Source of the DNA: Paratinospora sagittata
Lineage: Eukaryota; Streptophyta; Magnoliopsida; Ranunculales; Menispermaceae
Assembly (NCBI GenBank): GCA_035771175.1
Contig: CM069608.1
Span: 13,420,019-13,484,018, forward strand
Direction of reading: 5' to 3'
DNA: 64,000 bases
Shown: one piece after another, positions 1-14,100 of the stretch
Layout of the letters: every line of letters begins with the position of its first letter
Position numbering within the stretch: position 1 is the first letter of the stretch
Notes under the pieces: generated by a model
The model's input: the letters and a program-made list of their open reading frames with translations, nothing else
The model's database searches: none
What the model was told of the DNA's origin: nothing
Program-made: the position numbers and the translations under genes

Positions 1-1391
1 ATCATCAGTGGTAGCATGGATTGAGAAAAGGATTAAAAGGTTCTTTTGGGGAGGCAAACGGCATAGAGGTCCTCTAACTTGATAAAGTGGGAGGTGGTGA
101 AGAGATCGGTGGAGAAAGGTGGTCTGGGTATTGGGAATTTGTCACTCCGTAATGTTGTGCTTTGTAGCAAATGGATTTGGAGGTTCGTTACAGAACCACA
201 TTCTCTTTGGGCAAAGCCGCAAAAAGTGATCTCGAGCAAATACGACAGACTAAATTTTGAAGGTTCGGGTAGAAGGGTGAAGTCCACCTACAAATGTTCA
301 TGGAAGTTCATTTCCTCTTTGGTGCCTCAGTTCTCTCCTCATGTGGCATTCAGAGTTGGTAATGGACAACTATTAAGGTTTTGGGAGGACAGGTGATTGG
401 ACAACTCAACATTGGCTACTACTTTTCCACACCTCTACAGACTATCTAACTTCCATAATCACCCCATAGCCTTCTTTTTGGACCATTCTTTTCCATCACA
501 CTCCCAAAACACGTCCTGGAACTTGCACTTCCCTAGAGCCTTAACAGATAGAGAGTTGGTTGAGATTGGTTCCCTTCTTAACAAACTTCAAAACGTTTCC
601 TTTACACTAGAACCAGATAGGATTACTTGGTCCCTTGATCCATCTAAGGCATACACATGCAAATCCTTCTTCTCAACACTAATTGATGCACCACACATTA
701 TACCATCCACTTGCTTTACTCACATTTGGCAGGGATATGTTCCATCTAAGGTAAAGGTATTTGGGTGGGCTTTGGCTCATAGGCGTATCAATACAATGGA
801 AATGATGCAACGAAGACTTTCCAATATGTGTTTGTCACCTCACTGCTGTACCTTCTGCAAAATGAATGGGGAAAACATAGATCATATGTTCTTTCAATGT
901 GACTATGTGAGGAAGATATGGGGGGAATGGATCAAATTTTCTGGGCATAGATTCATGGTCCCTAACCAGGTGGAAGAGGCTTTGTCGTTACAACATCTGC
1001 CCTCTTTGTCAATTAAGGAAAGAGGGTTGGGTATGATTGCATTTTATGCTTCATTATGGATGATATGGCTTGAACGTAATAATAGAGTATTTCATGGCGT
1101 GGAAAAGTCTGGATTGCAGCTTTGGGAAGACATCAAACTTAAGGCTAGTACATGGGTCTTTGCTTCACCTTTGGGTGGGGGTTTCTCAATATCTGAATGG
1201 TTATTAAATTGGAGTAATTGTATGTATGTGGGTATGGATATTCTATATTAAATAGGAAAGGGGCTAGCTGGGGTGTCTATATGGATAGAAGATTGGATTC
1301 TATAGTTCCTGATTTACTTCTGGTAAACAGTACATGTATAGCTATCTTATTATTACATCAATATAATTCATGTTGTTTCCGCTCAAAAAAA
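1..1391 (+). mobile_element. L1-type LINE, 5'-truncated 3' end with ORF2 C-terminus
   Basis: Remnant of the reverse-transcriptase ORF2 of a plant L1-type LINE. The reading starts in frame 2 (FFWGG motif near 50-65), shifts to frame 1 near 66-79, and continues to 1251. It covers the tail of the RT and the zf-RVT zinc-binding region: CCTFC near 844-858, then H and C of the HMFFQC block near 882-900. A TGA at 394-396 replaces the Trp normally seen after FWEDR. After the stop come about 130 bases of 3' UTR and an A-rich tail near 1383-1391. The fragment enters from outside the window and may lie in an upstream intron of the AtuA-like gene. It is clearly dead: one frameshift and one nonsense codon. 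Confidence 0.85.
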
Positions 1392-2024
1392 AGAAAGACT
1401 CAATCAAAATTCTTTCACTATGCATCTGAAGCACAAGGGACCTTTGTCACCTTAAGTATGCTTTCACCTTAGATGGCTTTTGACCTATAATTGCATTAAG
1501 CTTGCTTGTATGAAAAACGTCAAACCCAAAATATTGTAACTATGTAACTATAAGATTCTAGTAAGTTGTATTTGTTCAGCTACAATTTTCTCTCTTTTTG
1601 TAAGTCATCCAGATGAGTAGTTATGCTTATTAGTTTAGATTATGATGGTTATTCTATTGAAGAATAGGTATAGATTTCTTCATGTCATTTACTAAAATGA
1701 CCTCAAGATTTAGTTGTCTTGTTTTAGGATATTTGCTTGAAAATATTGTAACTATTTGTAAGGTTCTCAATAAATTGCATCATATTCACATAAATGGTCA
1801 TGCAGATGAGCAAATTTTACCCTTACATAATGACAAAATTATAATAAGGCCTTTGTTGTGGAGAGAATAAAAGACCATACCGGCCCTTGAACCTTTTCGT
1901 TTTGAAACCATTTATTGTCGTCTAAAAGCAATTTAATATATAAAACATTTTCCAATAGCTTGTTTCGAAAGTTTCACAATTGTTTGTAAAAACAATTTGA
2001 ACAAAGTAATTGCTATATCAGTAG
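1392..2024. other. Intron or upstream sequence, nothing recognised
   Basis: AT-rich DNA between the LINE tail and the first visible exon. A 62-codon open stretch at 1682-1870 shows no family similarity and no splice context. The polypyrimidine-poor acceptor just before 2025 ends in tcagtag. Confidence 0.5.
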
Positions 2025-2139
2025 GTTTATGAATTGGGATGGAATTGGAATGACTTTGAGCAATTGGCACAAGGGTCTTTGGCTGGCCATCTGCTAGAAT
2101 GTGGTTGTCAACTAACAGGGGGTTACTACATGCATCCAG
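2025..2139 (+). CDS. AtuA-like gene, exon a
   Basis: Starts after the acceptor AG at 2023-2024 in phase 0 and gives VYELGWNWNDFEQLAQGSLA, then the AGHLLECGCQ and TGGYYMHPG blocks typical of plant DUF1446 proteins. It ends with one base of a Gly codon (CAT CCA G) before donor gtgcac at 2140. Earlier exons must exist because the family has roughly 200 more N-terminal residues. Confidence 0.85.
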
Positions 2140-5100
2140 GTGCACTTTTACATCCATGAAGCCCTTAATGTATCCTGCATGTGATAAATCTTGGCAGTCT
2201 CTAATGTAAACTTTATTCTGTTCTATTGCTTAAGTATAAGTACTTTTGTTTCATTATCCCAAAATCATCAAAATAAGTTCATGATTTGATCATTGCAGGT
2301 GATAAATTCCGAAGGATGTCTTTCCAGCAACTTTTAGATGTATCACTTCCCTTTGCTGAAGTGGGTTTTGATGGAGAAGTGTCTGTAGCAAAAGCTGATG
2401 GCAGTGGAGGGATTCTAGATTTTAGTACTTGTGCAGAACAACTTCTTTATGAGGTTGGAGATCCGGGTGCTTATGTTACTCCAGATGTGGTAAATAAATT
2501 CTGTACATTAATTTGTTTTCCAGTAATGATAACATGAATAAATATTGATTGACTTACTTAAGCAGGTCATAAATTTTAGAGACGTTTCATTCTATTCCCT
2601 ATCGCGTGATAAAGTTCTTTGCACTGGAGCTAAACCATCTGATCAGTCCATTCCGGATAAGCTTCTCCAGTTGGTTCCAAAGGTAAATTCTTTCTCTTCT
2701 GCTATTGTGCTGAAAAATATTCAGGCTTAGCAATAACCCCTACTAAAATTTCATTGGACAAGCAATGTCAAAATTTCTCACTTTTTTATTGTCAATTTTG
2801 TTTTTGTTTGTTTTAATAATCTGGAAAGTTGGAATTCCTAGTCGGTGGAATCATAAGAGAGCATGGTTTCCCATCAATGATTTAGTCTTTCACATATGTC
2901 CAGTGGCTATTGTTGGTAATTATTTCATTTATATTATATCGATCAGAAGTACCAATAGTTGAAAAACAGTGGCAAAAGGAAGTGCATCATGCATAATGCT
3001 TTACAAATACACCATTTAGGCCTGTCTCTGAGGTTTGTCATTCAACTTGAATTTCTGGGTTTAGATATCTTGGTGTTGATATTTAGTTGGTTCGGGCATT
3101 ACAATCCCATCTTAATTGGAATGAAAATAAAAAAGTTAATCTTGATCAAGATAGATTTGAAGTCCGATATAGCTTGGCCCATCTTAAGTCAAATTTGATG
3201 AAGGTTTTCATGATTAAATCATTCTAATCCTATTTCACACTTGAAAATTGACCAGCTGTTAGGTTGTGTGCCACCTTAGCTGAGTTAAAAAATGTTATCA
3301 GACATTTGAATGGGCATTGCTTTGTAGTAGAGATAGTGTCCCCTGAGGTTCTTTTTTCCTTTTGTTAGTTTCTTTTATTATTTTTCTTAGTTGGTTACTT
3401 GGTTTAATGCATTTTTTTCTTTGATCATGATTCCTTTTGTTCCAAGTTTCTTTCTTTTTCTTATAAAGTCTTGTAAATATCCTAAGAAAAATGAGATGAG
3501 GTGAGACCATAAATCTTGGGTTGATTTGGTCAGTAACCATACCGTCTAAAAGACTTAGCTCAATTTTGAAGTAAGCCACATTTATTTGTTTATAAATAAT
3601 CTAATTGGATGAGATGAAGGCTGCTGTTAGTGAGGAAGCCTCCACACTTGGGAGAATTTCAATAATAGGATTAGCATTTAGAAATATGTCATTTCATATG
3701 GGAAATTTCAATCTTTAACTTCTATTTCACTTCTATTTGGGTTCGAAGTTATATAATCTGTTGATTTTTGCAAATAAATTTCTTGATGAGGCTCCGTTAT
3801 GGCTTGGAATCATGAGGCTGAATCTGTAAATCTCTTTCAAAGCAAAAATAATCTATTTATTGACCAGTTTCTAGGCCCTGCAATGGCAGAAGCCTTGTAT
3901 GCTAGCTAGGTATCATTTGCAAGATGGGGTTGTTAAAGGGGAAGGGTTGGAGAATATCTAGGGCTATTTACAATGCTGGAATGGCATAGGCGGAGGGGAC
4001 TTCAATGTTGTTGGATTTTCATTTAGACCTAAGAAGGTAGTTATGTTATTTCGAGCATGATTAAATCAAACGAGTTCATTTCATTGAATGGTCATATCAA
4101 TTTACCTTTGCGTGCATGGCAGCATGCTTACCTTTTTTTTTTTTTTTTTCCTTTTATACTTTTGTTTTTCGCAAAGGAAACCATGCCTCCTAACATATGT
4201 AATTACACATGCCTAAACAATTACTCGACTTTGGATGGATCAATAACTGATTTTGAGTCAAAAATGATTACATCATGACTTGAAGCAAATAAAATATATC
4301 TCATTTTTTTAACCCTATGAAATCTTGAGCTCAATTTAATTGTGTTAATGGATGGTTAATTGTTAAGACTACAAACATCGCACTGCCTTGAGCTTTTATG
4401 TGTATAATCTTCATGAATCATGATGATGAATAATAGTAAAAAATTAGGTTTTACTCATCTCTCAAAATATAGTAAGAGATGAGTAACCTAGGTGGTTTGG
4501 ACACATGCAACGATGCACCAGTTAAGAAGAATGACCTATTAACACAGTAAATGGTAATAGTAGAAGTAGTAGAGGAAGACCTAAAATAACACGAACAAAT
4601 AAGTAAGAAAGATTTAACTTCTTGTGATTTAAGTGCTGGCTTTTCCTTTGGTAGAGTGGAGTGGAGGAAGCGAATTCATGTAGCCACTCCATGTAGTTGG
4701 GAAAAGGCTTAGTTGGTTGATTGAGTTGAGTATGACCCGGGAAAGCCTTGGAAATTGCTGGAACCATACTGATTATAACAAAATAAGACTGTAAAAACTG
4801 AATCATTTTGGTGATTTCAAATGTAAATGCGGGAATGAGAACATGTTTGAGTAAATTGAGGAATGTGTGAAATGTTGCCCTATAGCTAAATTTGCCCCTG
4901 ATTAGTGCCATAGTTCGGTATGCATTCGTTCTCCATGATTCAACAATCTATTCAATCTGAAGGGGTACTCAAGTCAGATTGTCAACTCAAGCTCAACGAA
5001 TTGTAATGCTCTCTTGGAAATGTATGAACAAAGATTGCAAATAAGAAAAGAAGAGTAAAAGACTAAGAAAATTTGGTGATTCGTAATACGGTGCATGACC

Positions 5101-8100
5101 AATGTTATGCTTTAAATATCTTAAAACACGTGTTTAAGCATCCCACAATGATCATGTCCTGGAATTTAGTATATCTACTTAATCTATTCACTGAATAACC
5201 AATAACTCTTGAATAATCTAATTGTGAACACCTTTTCCAACATTTTTCTTTAGTTTATAATTTGAATCAAAAGGTGTTTTAGCAAGAGTACAATCAAATA
5301 ATGTTTTTGAGATAAATCATATTCATCATTATTTCTAGAAATCTTAATTCCACGAATGACATCAACAAGACCTAATCCTTCATATCATAGTTTCTAGTTA
5401 CCAACTTCTTCGTTCGAGTGATAATATTAAGATTTGAAGTTTAGAACCCTATATGAGCATATCGTCAACATACAAACATGCATGAGGATGACAAGAGGGT
5501 TATTAACGCTCTTATAATAAATACATCTATTAGCCTCATTTATTTTAAAATCATTCGAAATCCTAGCATTATCAAAATTTTCATGCCATTATTAAGGTGC
5601 TTGCTTTAGTCTATATAGAGATTTGATTAATTTACATATATTTTCTCTTAGCCTTGACCTATGAAACCTTTTGGTTGCTCCATATAAGTCTCTTCATCGA
5701 GTTCAACATTTAAAATATTGTTTTGACATCCATTTGATGGGTTTTAAGATTAAATATAGAGGCTAAAGCAATAAGATAGCAAATAGTAATTATTCTTGTT
5801 ATAGGAGAGTAAGTATTGTAAACGTAAACCATGCTTTTGTTTATACCCTTTAGCCACTAATCTAGCTTTATCTTTATATATAGGGGTGCTTCTCCTCCCA
5901 CCCACTAGTCAAACTCACGTCACCCACTCGCTCTTTACACCTACTAATCTTTAAAAATTTTCTTTATACTCACAGTTAAATTTACTGCGTTACTCCTCTT
6001 TCATTCTAAGCCTCTCTCTTCCCAATTGTCTTCTTCATCCCAACTCTTTTCTTTTTTCACATAACTTTTACCACACCAAATTCTACCCTACTTCTCTACA
6101 AAGGTGTGTTCTCCACTCTCTATTGTTTATTTTTCTAAATTTGCTGCATTTGAAAGAAGAATGTTTGATTTGAGTAGGATTGTCGCCTAGAATGGGGGCA
6201 ATAAGATGATTACTCCAAACATCTCGACCACCGTCCATAGAACAAACACCACCACCATTCCGATCGCAATCCATCATCTTCTTCTTCCTTAAAAATTTAA
6301 TAACTCACTCGAAATTCCAGATTCCACCACGGATAATCAAAATCCCAAAAAATAACAAAAAAAAAAGAAGAAAACAAATTGCAGGCCAAAAAAAAGAAAA
6401 TTCTTCATTCATCCAGCGTTGGCCGACCCTCAAATTTGGGGACCATTCCGGTCTCAATCCATTTTCTTCTTCTTCTTCTTCTTCTTCTTCCTTATTAACT
6501 TAATCACTCACATTCCAATAATCAAAATCCCAAAAAATAACCAAAAAAAAACTAATCACAAGCCAAAAAAAAAATATAAAAAAAATTCTTCGTTTCGATT
6601 GTGAGTTTTCAGAGAGGTTTTGGATTTAGAGTTTGATGAGAGGTTTTGGGGATTGTTAACTTATTCTTATTAGGGTAAAGAAGAAAAGGATATGTTAGTA
6701 ATTTTTTAAAACTTTTATATAACGTGGTAATTTTAGTAAAATAATCAGAAAATTAAAAATATAAAATAAAATAGGTGGGTGAAGTGAGTTTGACCGGTGG
6801 GTGGGAAGAGAAGCACCCCATCTATAGTGCCATGTTCCTTCTAAAAACCCATTTACATCCAATAGATTTGCAACTAGAAGGTAAATTGGCTAGCTCATGT
6901 GTATGATTGCTCATAATTGAATCAATATCACCATTAATAGCTTTCTCTCAACGAGGTGGCTCGAGTGAATTTATTGCTTTTTTGTATGTTTGAAAATCAC
7001 CTTATTTAAGAACACTAGTAAAATTAGGTCTAAAAGAAGTAGTTGTTCTAGATCCTTCACTTCTTCTAGGTTCCAAATGAGAATTTTGTTATAAATAATC
7101 ATTGTTTGGAACATCATTGTATATCTTTTAACAGACCTATCGGATTGTCTTTGTAAGGATAAATACCCTCACAAAATTCTGCATCTCTAGATTCAATTAT
7201 TGTTTTAATTACTTGTATTAGATATAAAAACACAAAATCTATACTATCATGTGCATAACCTATAAAAACACAATCAATAATTTTAGGACTTTGTTTTTTT
7301 GGTAGAGGAATTGCTTCTTTAGCCAAAAACCCCCAAATTTTTATGTATTTGTAAGAAGGCGTTTGTCCTTTACTCCTTTCCAACGTTCATTTGGGGTTTT
7401 ATCATTATTATTTGAATTTTTTTTTTTTTTTTTGAGAATGTTACAAGCAACTAATAGAGCGTCCTCCCCGTCCCCGCCCTCACAAAGATTGAGGAACTCC
7501 AAAACCAATAAGTAAGGCATTTAGCATATATTTGAGAATCCATTATTACATTCTACTGTACCATTTTCATTGAGGAGAATAGATGGTGCTGTAGTTTTTG
7601 AATTATGCCATTTGATTGATAATATTTAGACCGTGAAGTGAACACATATTCTCTACCTCTATTAGACCTTAAAATTTTAATTTTCTTTTCTAATTGATTT
7701 TTAACATCTGTTTTATATAATTTAAATGTATCTAATGCCTCATGTATACAACTAAGGAGATTATAGTGCAATATCTTGTACAATCATCAATAAAAGTGAT
7801 ATTTCTGCCGTCCTTTAGTAAGAATATATTTAATGTCACAAAAAGTATTTTAGCTAATTTTGATTCCACACATTATGAGTATTATTAATAGACATTTAGG
7901 AATCTTACCCATATTCTAATCTACGGATGGATTTTTTATTAACATGTTTTAATTTAACATGCCATAAATTTAAACACTCAAAACAATAAATTGAAGAAGA
8001 TATTTTATTGATATCAAATCCATCATATAGATATTCCTTCCCCACAAACATCCCAGTTTTTGTGATGACACACTAATCATATTCAAAATACCATCTGTTG

Positions 8101-11100
8101 AGATTTGTTTCCTATACAAATTTATTTCCTGTACAGAATTATTTCCTTAAGGATTTATTTCCTTTAAGGAATATAGCAGTTACTAAAATTGTAAATGTAG
8201 CTATAAGTACATTGCCCTGTATGTCTATATATATGGAGTCCCTTCATTAAGACATTACAAAAAAATAAATATCCTTTCTCTTCTCCCGTGGATGTAGGCC
8301 ATAGAGCCGAACCACGTTACATCTTGTGTCGTTCGTTATTTTATTTTCTTAACATGGTATCAGAGACCTAGTTTTTATTACTGGAAAATCTGTCGGCCTT
8401 CATTGCCGGAATCCTCTTGGGTGGCCTTCATCGCCATCGCTGCCGGAATCCTCCGTCTTCATCACTGTTGCTGCTGCTCGTTGCATCTCCGCTGCCATCG
8501 TCATCACCGTCGTCTGCAACTGGTTCGTGCGACTGGTACGTGCGACTGGATCGCCTGCAAATCGCGATCCTCATCTTCCATATCCATTTCAATCGCGATA
8601 TGGAACTGCTGCTGAATCTCCATTTAAATCGCGATCTGCAAATCGCGTCTGCAACTGTTCCTTCGTCTTCCTTCGTCTCAACTGTTCGACCTGCAACTCG
8701 ATCTGTGTTCGTCTGCAACTGCTGCTGCGAATCGCGATCGTCTGCAAATCGTCATTCTGCGAATCGCGATCGTCTGCAAATCGCCATTCTGCGAATCGCG
8801 ATCGCTGCAACCTCTGTTCGACCTTTCTGAACTCACTGTTCACTGTCTGCAACCTCTGAACTCATCTTCATCCTTCGTCTTCTCACTCTTTCTTCTTTCT
8901 TTCTCTTCGTCTTCTTCTTCTTTACATCTCCTTCTTCGATCTGTCTTCTTCTTCTTCATTCTTTTCCTCTTCTTCCTCTTCTTCTTTCTTTCAATATCGT
9001 CTGTTCTTCTTCTTTCGTTTCTGCTGTTCTTCGTCTTGAAGAACGAGAAAAAAAAAATGTCGGTTACTTTCGAAATAGTGCAGACAGAAGACACAGTTGA
9101 TAAGATAGAGAAAGGAGAACTACCAAACATTCAAGCAGCCTACAGACTTGATAGAAAAAATTATTTGAAGTGGTCTCAGCTGGTACGTACTTTTCTGAAG
9201 GGCAGAGGAAAACTAAGTCATCTTCTGGGCACTGGACCTACACCTGGAGATCCTACATTTAGAGCGTGGGATAACGAAGATGCTTCTATAATGGCATGGC
9301 TATGAAATTCAATGGTGCCAAATATTAGCGATACATGCATGTTTCTAACTATAGCCAAAGACATTTGGGATGCCGTTCATCAGACATACTCTAAGGCCCA
9401 TGATGCAGCCCAAGTGTATGAAATCAAAGTGAAAGTTGGAACAACAAAACAAGGCAACATAACGGTCACTGAATATGCCAATGTATTGAAAAATCTTTGG
9501 CAGGAACTTAACCATTATAGGTGTATTGAGACTAAATGCCCTGCAGATGCTGTAATTTTAAAGAACTATATTGAGAAGGATCGAGTCTATGACTTCTTGG
9601 CTGGACTCAATGCAGAGTTTGATCAAGTGAGAGTTCAAACTCTCAACAAAGAGTTGTTAACTCTGAATGAGACTATCTCCGCTATCCGGACTGAAGAAAG
9701 CAGAAGAAGTGTTATGCTCACACCTCAGAAGTTGGAAGGCTCAGCTATGATCGTCAATCGGGGAAATGATCAGAGGACACACACTTCGCGCGCTGAATCA
9801 TCAATGGTCCCAAATCGAGACAATAGGGACAATCTAAGGTGTACTTATTGTCAGAAGACTAGACATACAAGGGAGAAGTGTTGGAAACTTCATGGCAAGC
9901 CTTCAACTTTCAGTAAAGAATGAGGTTACAACGGAGGACAACAGAAAACCAGTGGCCAAGCACATCTGTCTACTGAATCAACAGTTGCAGCCTCCTCGGT
10001 GACAGACGGATTCAACCAAGACGATATTGAAAGATTAAAATCTTTGCTTGGCACTCTTGACAAACCCTCAGGTACCTGTTCATTGGCCCATTCAGGTAAT
10101 TTTCCTCTTTCTATTGGATTTAACGTCTCGGATAAATCTTTTGCTAACTCTTGGGTTATAGATTTTGGTGCTACTGATCACACGACCAATTACTTCCAAA
10201 CCGAGGGGATCATTCATGAATCATCATGTGTTCACACTCCACAACAAAATGGAGTTGCTGAAAGAAAAAACGGTCACCTACTTGATACAACCCGAGCCTT
10301 TTTATTTTAGCATAATATGCCTAAGTCCTATTGGGGGGAAGCTGTCCTTACTGCAACACATCTTATTAACCGTCTACCATCCCGGACCCTTGATTTCAAA
10401 AGTCCTATGGAAAAGCTACGTCAATTTTATCCTAAGCTTAAAATCTCCAATAATCTTATACCTAAGATATTTGGGTGTGTTTCATTTGTCCATGTTCACC
10501 AACCCAACAGGGGAAAGTTGGACCCTAGAGCTCTTAAGTGTGTTTTTGTCGGATACTCTTCCACTCAAAAGGGATATAAATGCTATCATCCGCCATCAAA
10601 GAAATTCTTTGTCTCAGCCGATGTCACTTTCTATGAACTTGGGCCCTATTTTACCGCTCCTCCTCTTCCGGGGGAGAATGTCATCATGAAAGATAAGGAT
10701 CGGAACTCCTTTCATAACCCTTTTGACCTTTTTGACCCCTTCACTCTCCAACAAACCAAACCTGAATCTCCCACACCCCCTGTACCCAATGACGAACCTA
10801 AGGATCAGATGACTGGACAAGTGTACTCAAGGAATAAAGCCGCAGCTCCTGAACCGATGCAAGCTCAAGAATCTGAACCAATCCCTGAGAATGAGGTAAC
10901 AAATCCTGAACCCTCCTTACAAATTTCATTAGTTCCTGAAACTAACAATGATCTTTTAGCCTCTGAACCTGACAATGACCTTCCCATTGCCATTAGAAAG
11001 GGAACAAGGGAATGCACTAAACATCCCTTGTATCCACTATCTCATGTTGTATCGTTTGAGAAGTTCTCACAAACCCATAAGAGTTTCCTTACCAGCCTGA

Positions 11101-14100
11101 ATAATATCCAGACTCCTACGTCATTATCCGAGGCTTTATCTAATACAAATTGGAAACAAGCTATGAATGTGGAAATGGAAGCCCTGGAGAAAAATACAAC
11201 ATGGGAGTTGGTAGACTTGCCTCCAGGAAAGAAACCTGTTGGATGCAAATGGGTTTATACAGTAAAATACAAAGCAGATGGGTCCCTAGAGCGCTACAAG
11301 GCAAGATTGGTAGCCAAAGGATATACTCAGACATATGGTGTGGACTATCAAGAGACATTTGCTCCATTTGCAAAAATGAATACTGTGAGACTTCTTTTGT
11401 CATTGGCAGCTAATTATGACTGGGATCTGCAACAATTTGATGTAAAAAACGCATTTTTACATGGGAATTTAGAGGAAGAAATCTATATGGAAGTGCCTCC
11501 AGGATTTGGCACCACTGATAAAGTGTGCAAATTAAAAAAGGCCCTGTATGGACTTAAACAATCTCCGAGGGCATGGTTTGGTCGGTTTGCCATAGTAATG
11601 ACAAGTATGGGATATAAACAAAGCCAAGGAGATCACACTCTGTTTATTAAGCACTCGACTTCAGGGGGAGTTACAACTTTATTAGTGTATGTTGATGGCA
11701 TCATCATGACAGGAAACAATGAGAACGAGAGACAAAATTTGAAGCGGTGTTTGACCGAGGAATTTGAGATCAAGGAACTAGGGAGATTGAAATACTTCCT
11801 AGGGATTGAAGTGACACACTCTAAACAGGGAATCTTTATTTCTCAACAGAAGTACATTACAGTTAATAAAGAGATGTATCAAAGACTAGTAGGAAGACTC
11901 ATCTATCTTTCTCACACAAGACCTGATATTGCATATGCAGTGAGTGTAATAAGTCAGTTCATGCACAATCCTAAAGATATTCATTTGCAAGCAGCTAATC
12001 GCGTTCTACAGTATCTTAAAGGGACTCCAGGACAGGGCATCCTATTTAAACGACACACAGGAATGGTTCTTGAAGTATATACTGATTCAGACTATGCTGG
12101 TTCAGTAGTTGACAGAAGATCAACTACTGGATATTGTACGTTTCTTGGTGGGAATTTGGTGACATGGCGAAGTAAAATACAGAATGTAGTGGCCAGATCT
12201 AGTGCTGAAGCAGAATTCCGAGCAATGGCACAAAGGGTTTGTGAGCTATTATGGTTGCAGATAATTTTGACATATTTGAAGATACACTGGGATGGCCCTA
12301 TGAGACTCTATTGTGACAATAAATCTACAATTAGCATTGCCCATAACCCAGTCCAACATGATCGAACCAAGCATATAGAGATTGATAGACACTTTATGAA
12401 AGAGAAGCTTGACAGTGGGTTGATCTGTACTCTATATGTGTCTACCAATAATCAGCTCGCCGATATGCTCACTAAAGGGTTAAATCATACTGCATTTCAA
12501 GCAAATGTGTCCAAGCTGGGAATGGTAAACCTTTATTCACCAGCTTGAGGGGGAGTGTTGAGATTTGTTTCCTATACAAATTTATTTCCTGTACAAAATT
12601 GTTTCCTTAAGGATTTATTTCCTTTAAGGAATATAGCAGTTACTAAAATTGTAAATGTAGCTATAAGTACATAGCTCTGTATGTCTATATATATAGAGTC
12701 CCTCCATTAAGACATTACAAAAGAATAAATATCCTTTCTCTTCTCCTGTGGATGTAGGCCATAGAGCCGAACCACGTTACATCTTGTGTCGTTCGTTATT
12801 TTATTTTCTTAACACCATCTTAAGCCCTTCTTGCTCAAAGTGACTTGAACCCAAGACTTTTCTGGATATTTGGAACTTGAAGAACATCATTAAGGCTTAA
12901 GAGTAAGAACTTTACCAGAAGTAAACTTGAGGTTTACTTTTCCTTTGACAGTCACAACAAATGTGGAAGCATTTCCCATGTAGAGTTTTTCATCTCCACT
13001 TTTATTGTAACAGGAAAACATTTCTCTATTTGACTTATGTGGTTGGTGGCTCCAGCATCTATCAACCAATCTTTGGTGTAAGCCACCAAATTGACTTCTG
13101 AAACAACTGTTGAGAAATGACCTTTTGCTACATTGCCTTGGTTGTGTTGATTCAAATTGTTGTTCTTTAGTTAGGCTTTTGTCATCTTGTAGTCCTTGGT
13201 ATGATATCCTGGCTTGTTATAGAAATAATAGTTCCCTTTGATCTTCTGGATTTTGCTTTCGGATCATGTATATTCTTTTTGTCCTTTTGATTTTTGTGGG
13301 ACTTGGGTTTATAGATATTAGAATATTTGAAATACTCATCCACTACATTCAATTTTGGAATCATAGAATTTGATTTAGTCTTTCGTTCATTTTTACAGTT
13401 ATCCTCCTCTATTCGAAGTCTTATAATTAGATCCTTAAGCGTAATTTCTTTCATTTTATAATTTAAAATATTTTTGAAGTCCTTCCAAGATAGTGGTAAT
13501 TTTTTAATAATTGATGCCACTTGGAATCCTTCACTAGTAACTATGCCTTCACCATGAATTTCATAGACAAGAATTTGGAGCGTTTCGATTTTAGAAACAA
13601 TAGATTGGGAACTTTCCATCTTAAAATCCAGACAAACAACAATTTTTTTTTTGCTAGCGTCTTTTGATTTATATTTTTATGAAGAAGATGCCATAATAAT
13701 TTAGCAGTAAGAGTAGAGAAGTCAACAATATACAAATCATTATCAAGCCCATTCAAAATATGATTCCAGCCCTTGAAATCAAAATGTTTACAAAGAAATT
13801 CCCTTCTTTGAGATATTGAGGTTTAGATATCCATGGATTTGCTGATTTCTTAGTAGAGGCGAATAAAAAAAACTGAGTTAATAAATTTATCAATGGTTTT
13901 ATTGATATGGTATTTGTATTTTAACTTATATTCACTAATGATTGGGCAAAAGTAATAGAAATCAGATCCAACATAATTTAATATTTGAAATAAACAAACT
14001 GTCCAATGGGGGAGGTATAGCTATGAAGATCATTCCTTTCCCTAGGTTTTGCAACGTCAAAAGCCTTATGCATTGGGTGTGCCCTTTTCTTATAATGATA

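Larger units (their letters stand above)
8096..12814 (+). mobile_element. Ty1/copia LTR retrotransposon, complete ends, defective
   Basis: 4,719-bp element with 259-bp LTRs (8096-8354 and 12556-12814) beginning TGTTGAG and ending TTAACA. It has a tRNA-iMet primer site, a polypurine tract and the 5-bp target duplication CCATC (8091-8095 and 12815-12819). I count 8 differences between the LTRs (about 3%). The internal frame is collinear from 9057 to 12548 but has three stop codons and at least two deletions. It landed inside the old minus-strand copia, in the long intron of the AtuA-like gene. The lineage within copia is not determined. Confidence 0.95.
5050..13930 (-). mobile_element. Old Ty1/copia element, interrupted by two later insertions
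   Basis: Collinear minus-strand copia pieces. Gag (UBN2-like) lies at about 13100-13760, with SWKDFKN and LRIEEDN. A protease-like WLIDAGATNHIS is at about 13050-13085. Integrase core (NQLEKKIKILRSNRG) and C-terminal parts (DCVFIGYAH, TIIESRDAEF) occupy 7114-7783. The RT start (SIGCKWVF) is near 6830-6950. More RT follows in 5560-5880 (SPITRI, HQMDVKT), with YVDD intact near 5457-5475. RNase H-like debris reaches about 5050. The order matches one copia split by a TIR element (5883-6819) and by a younger + strand copia (8096-12814). Many stops; its LTRs were not found. Confidence 0.8.

Noticed and set aside
1682..1870. 62-codon + strand frame as an earlier exon of the AtuA-like gene
   Set aside because: No similarity to the expected upstream family sequence and no proper splice sites in phase.
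4522..4911. Minus-strand 129-codon open frame
   Set aside because: The + strand reads as decayed RTE reverse transcriptase tail (RWFGHMQR); the minus frame is a shadow.
8403..9130. Several overlapping open frames on both strands in the copia leader
   Set aside because: They come from CT-rich, CpG-palindrome repeats with few stop codons; no family similarity, and they lie between primer site and gag.
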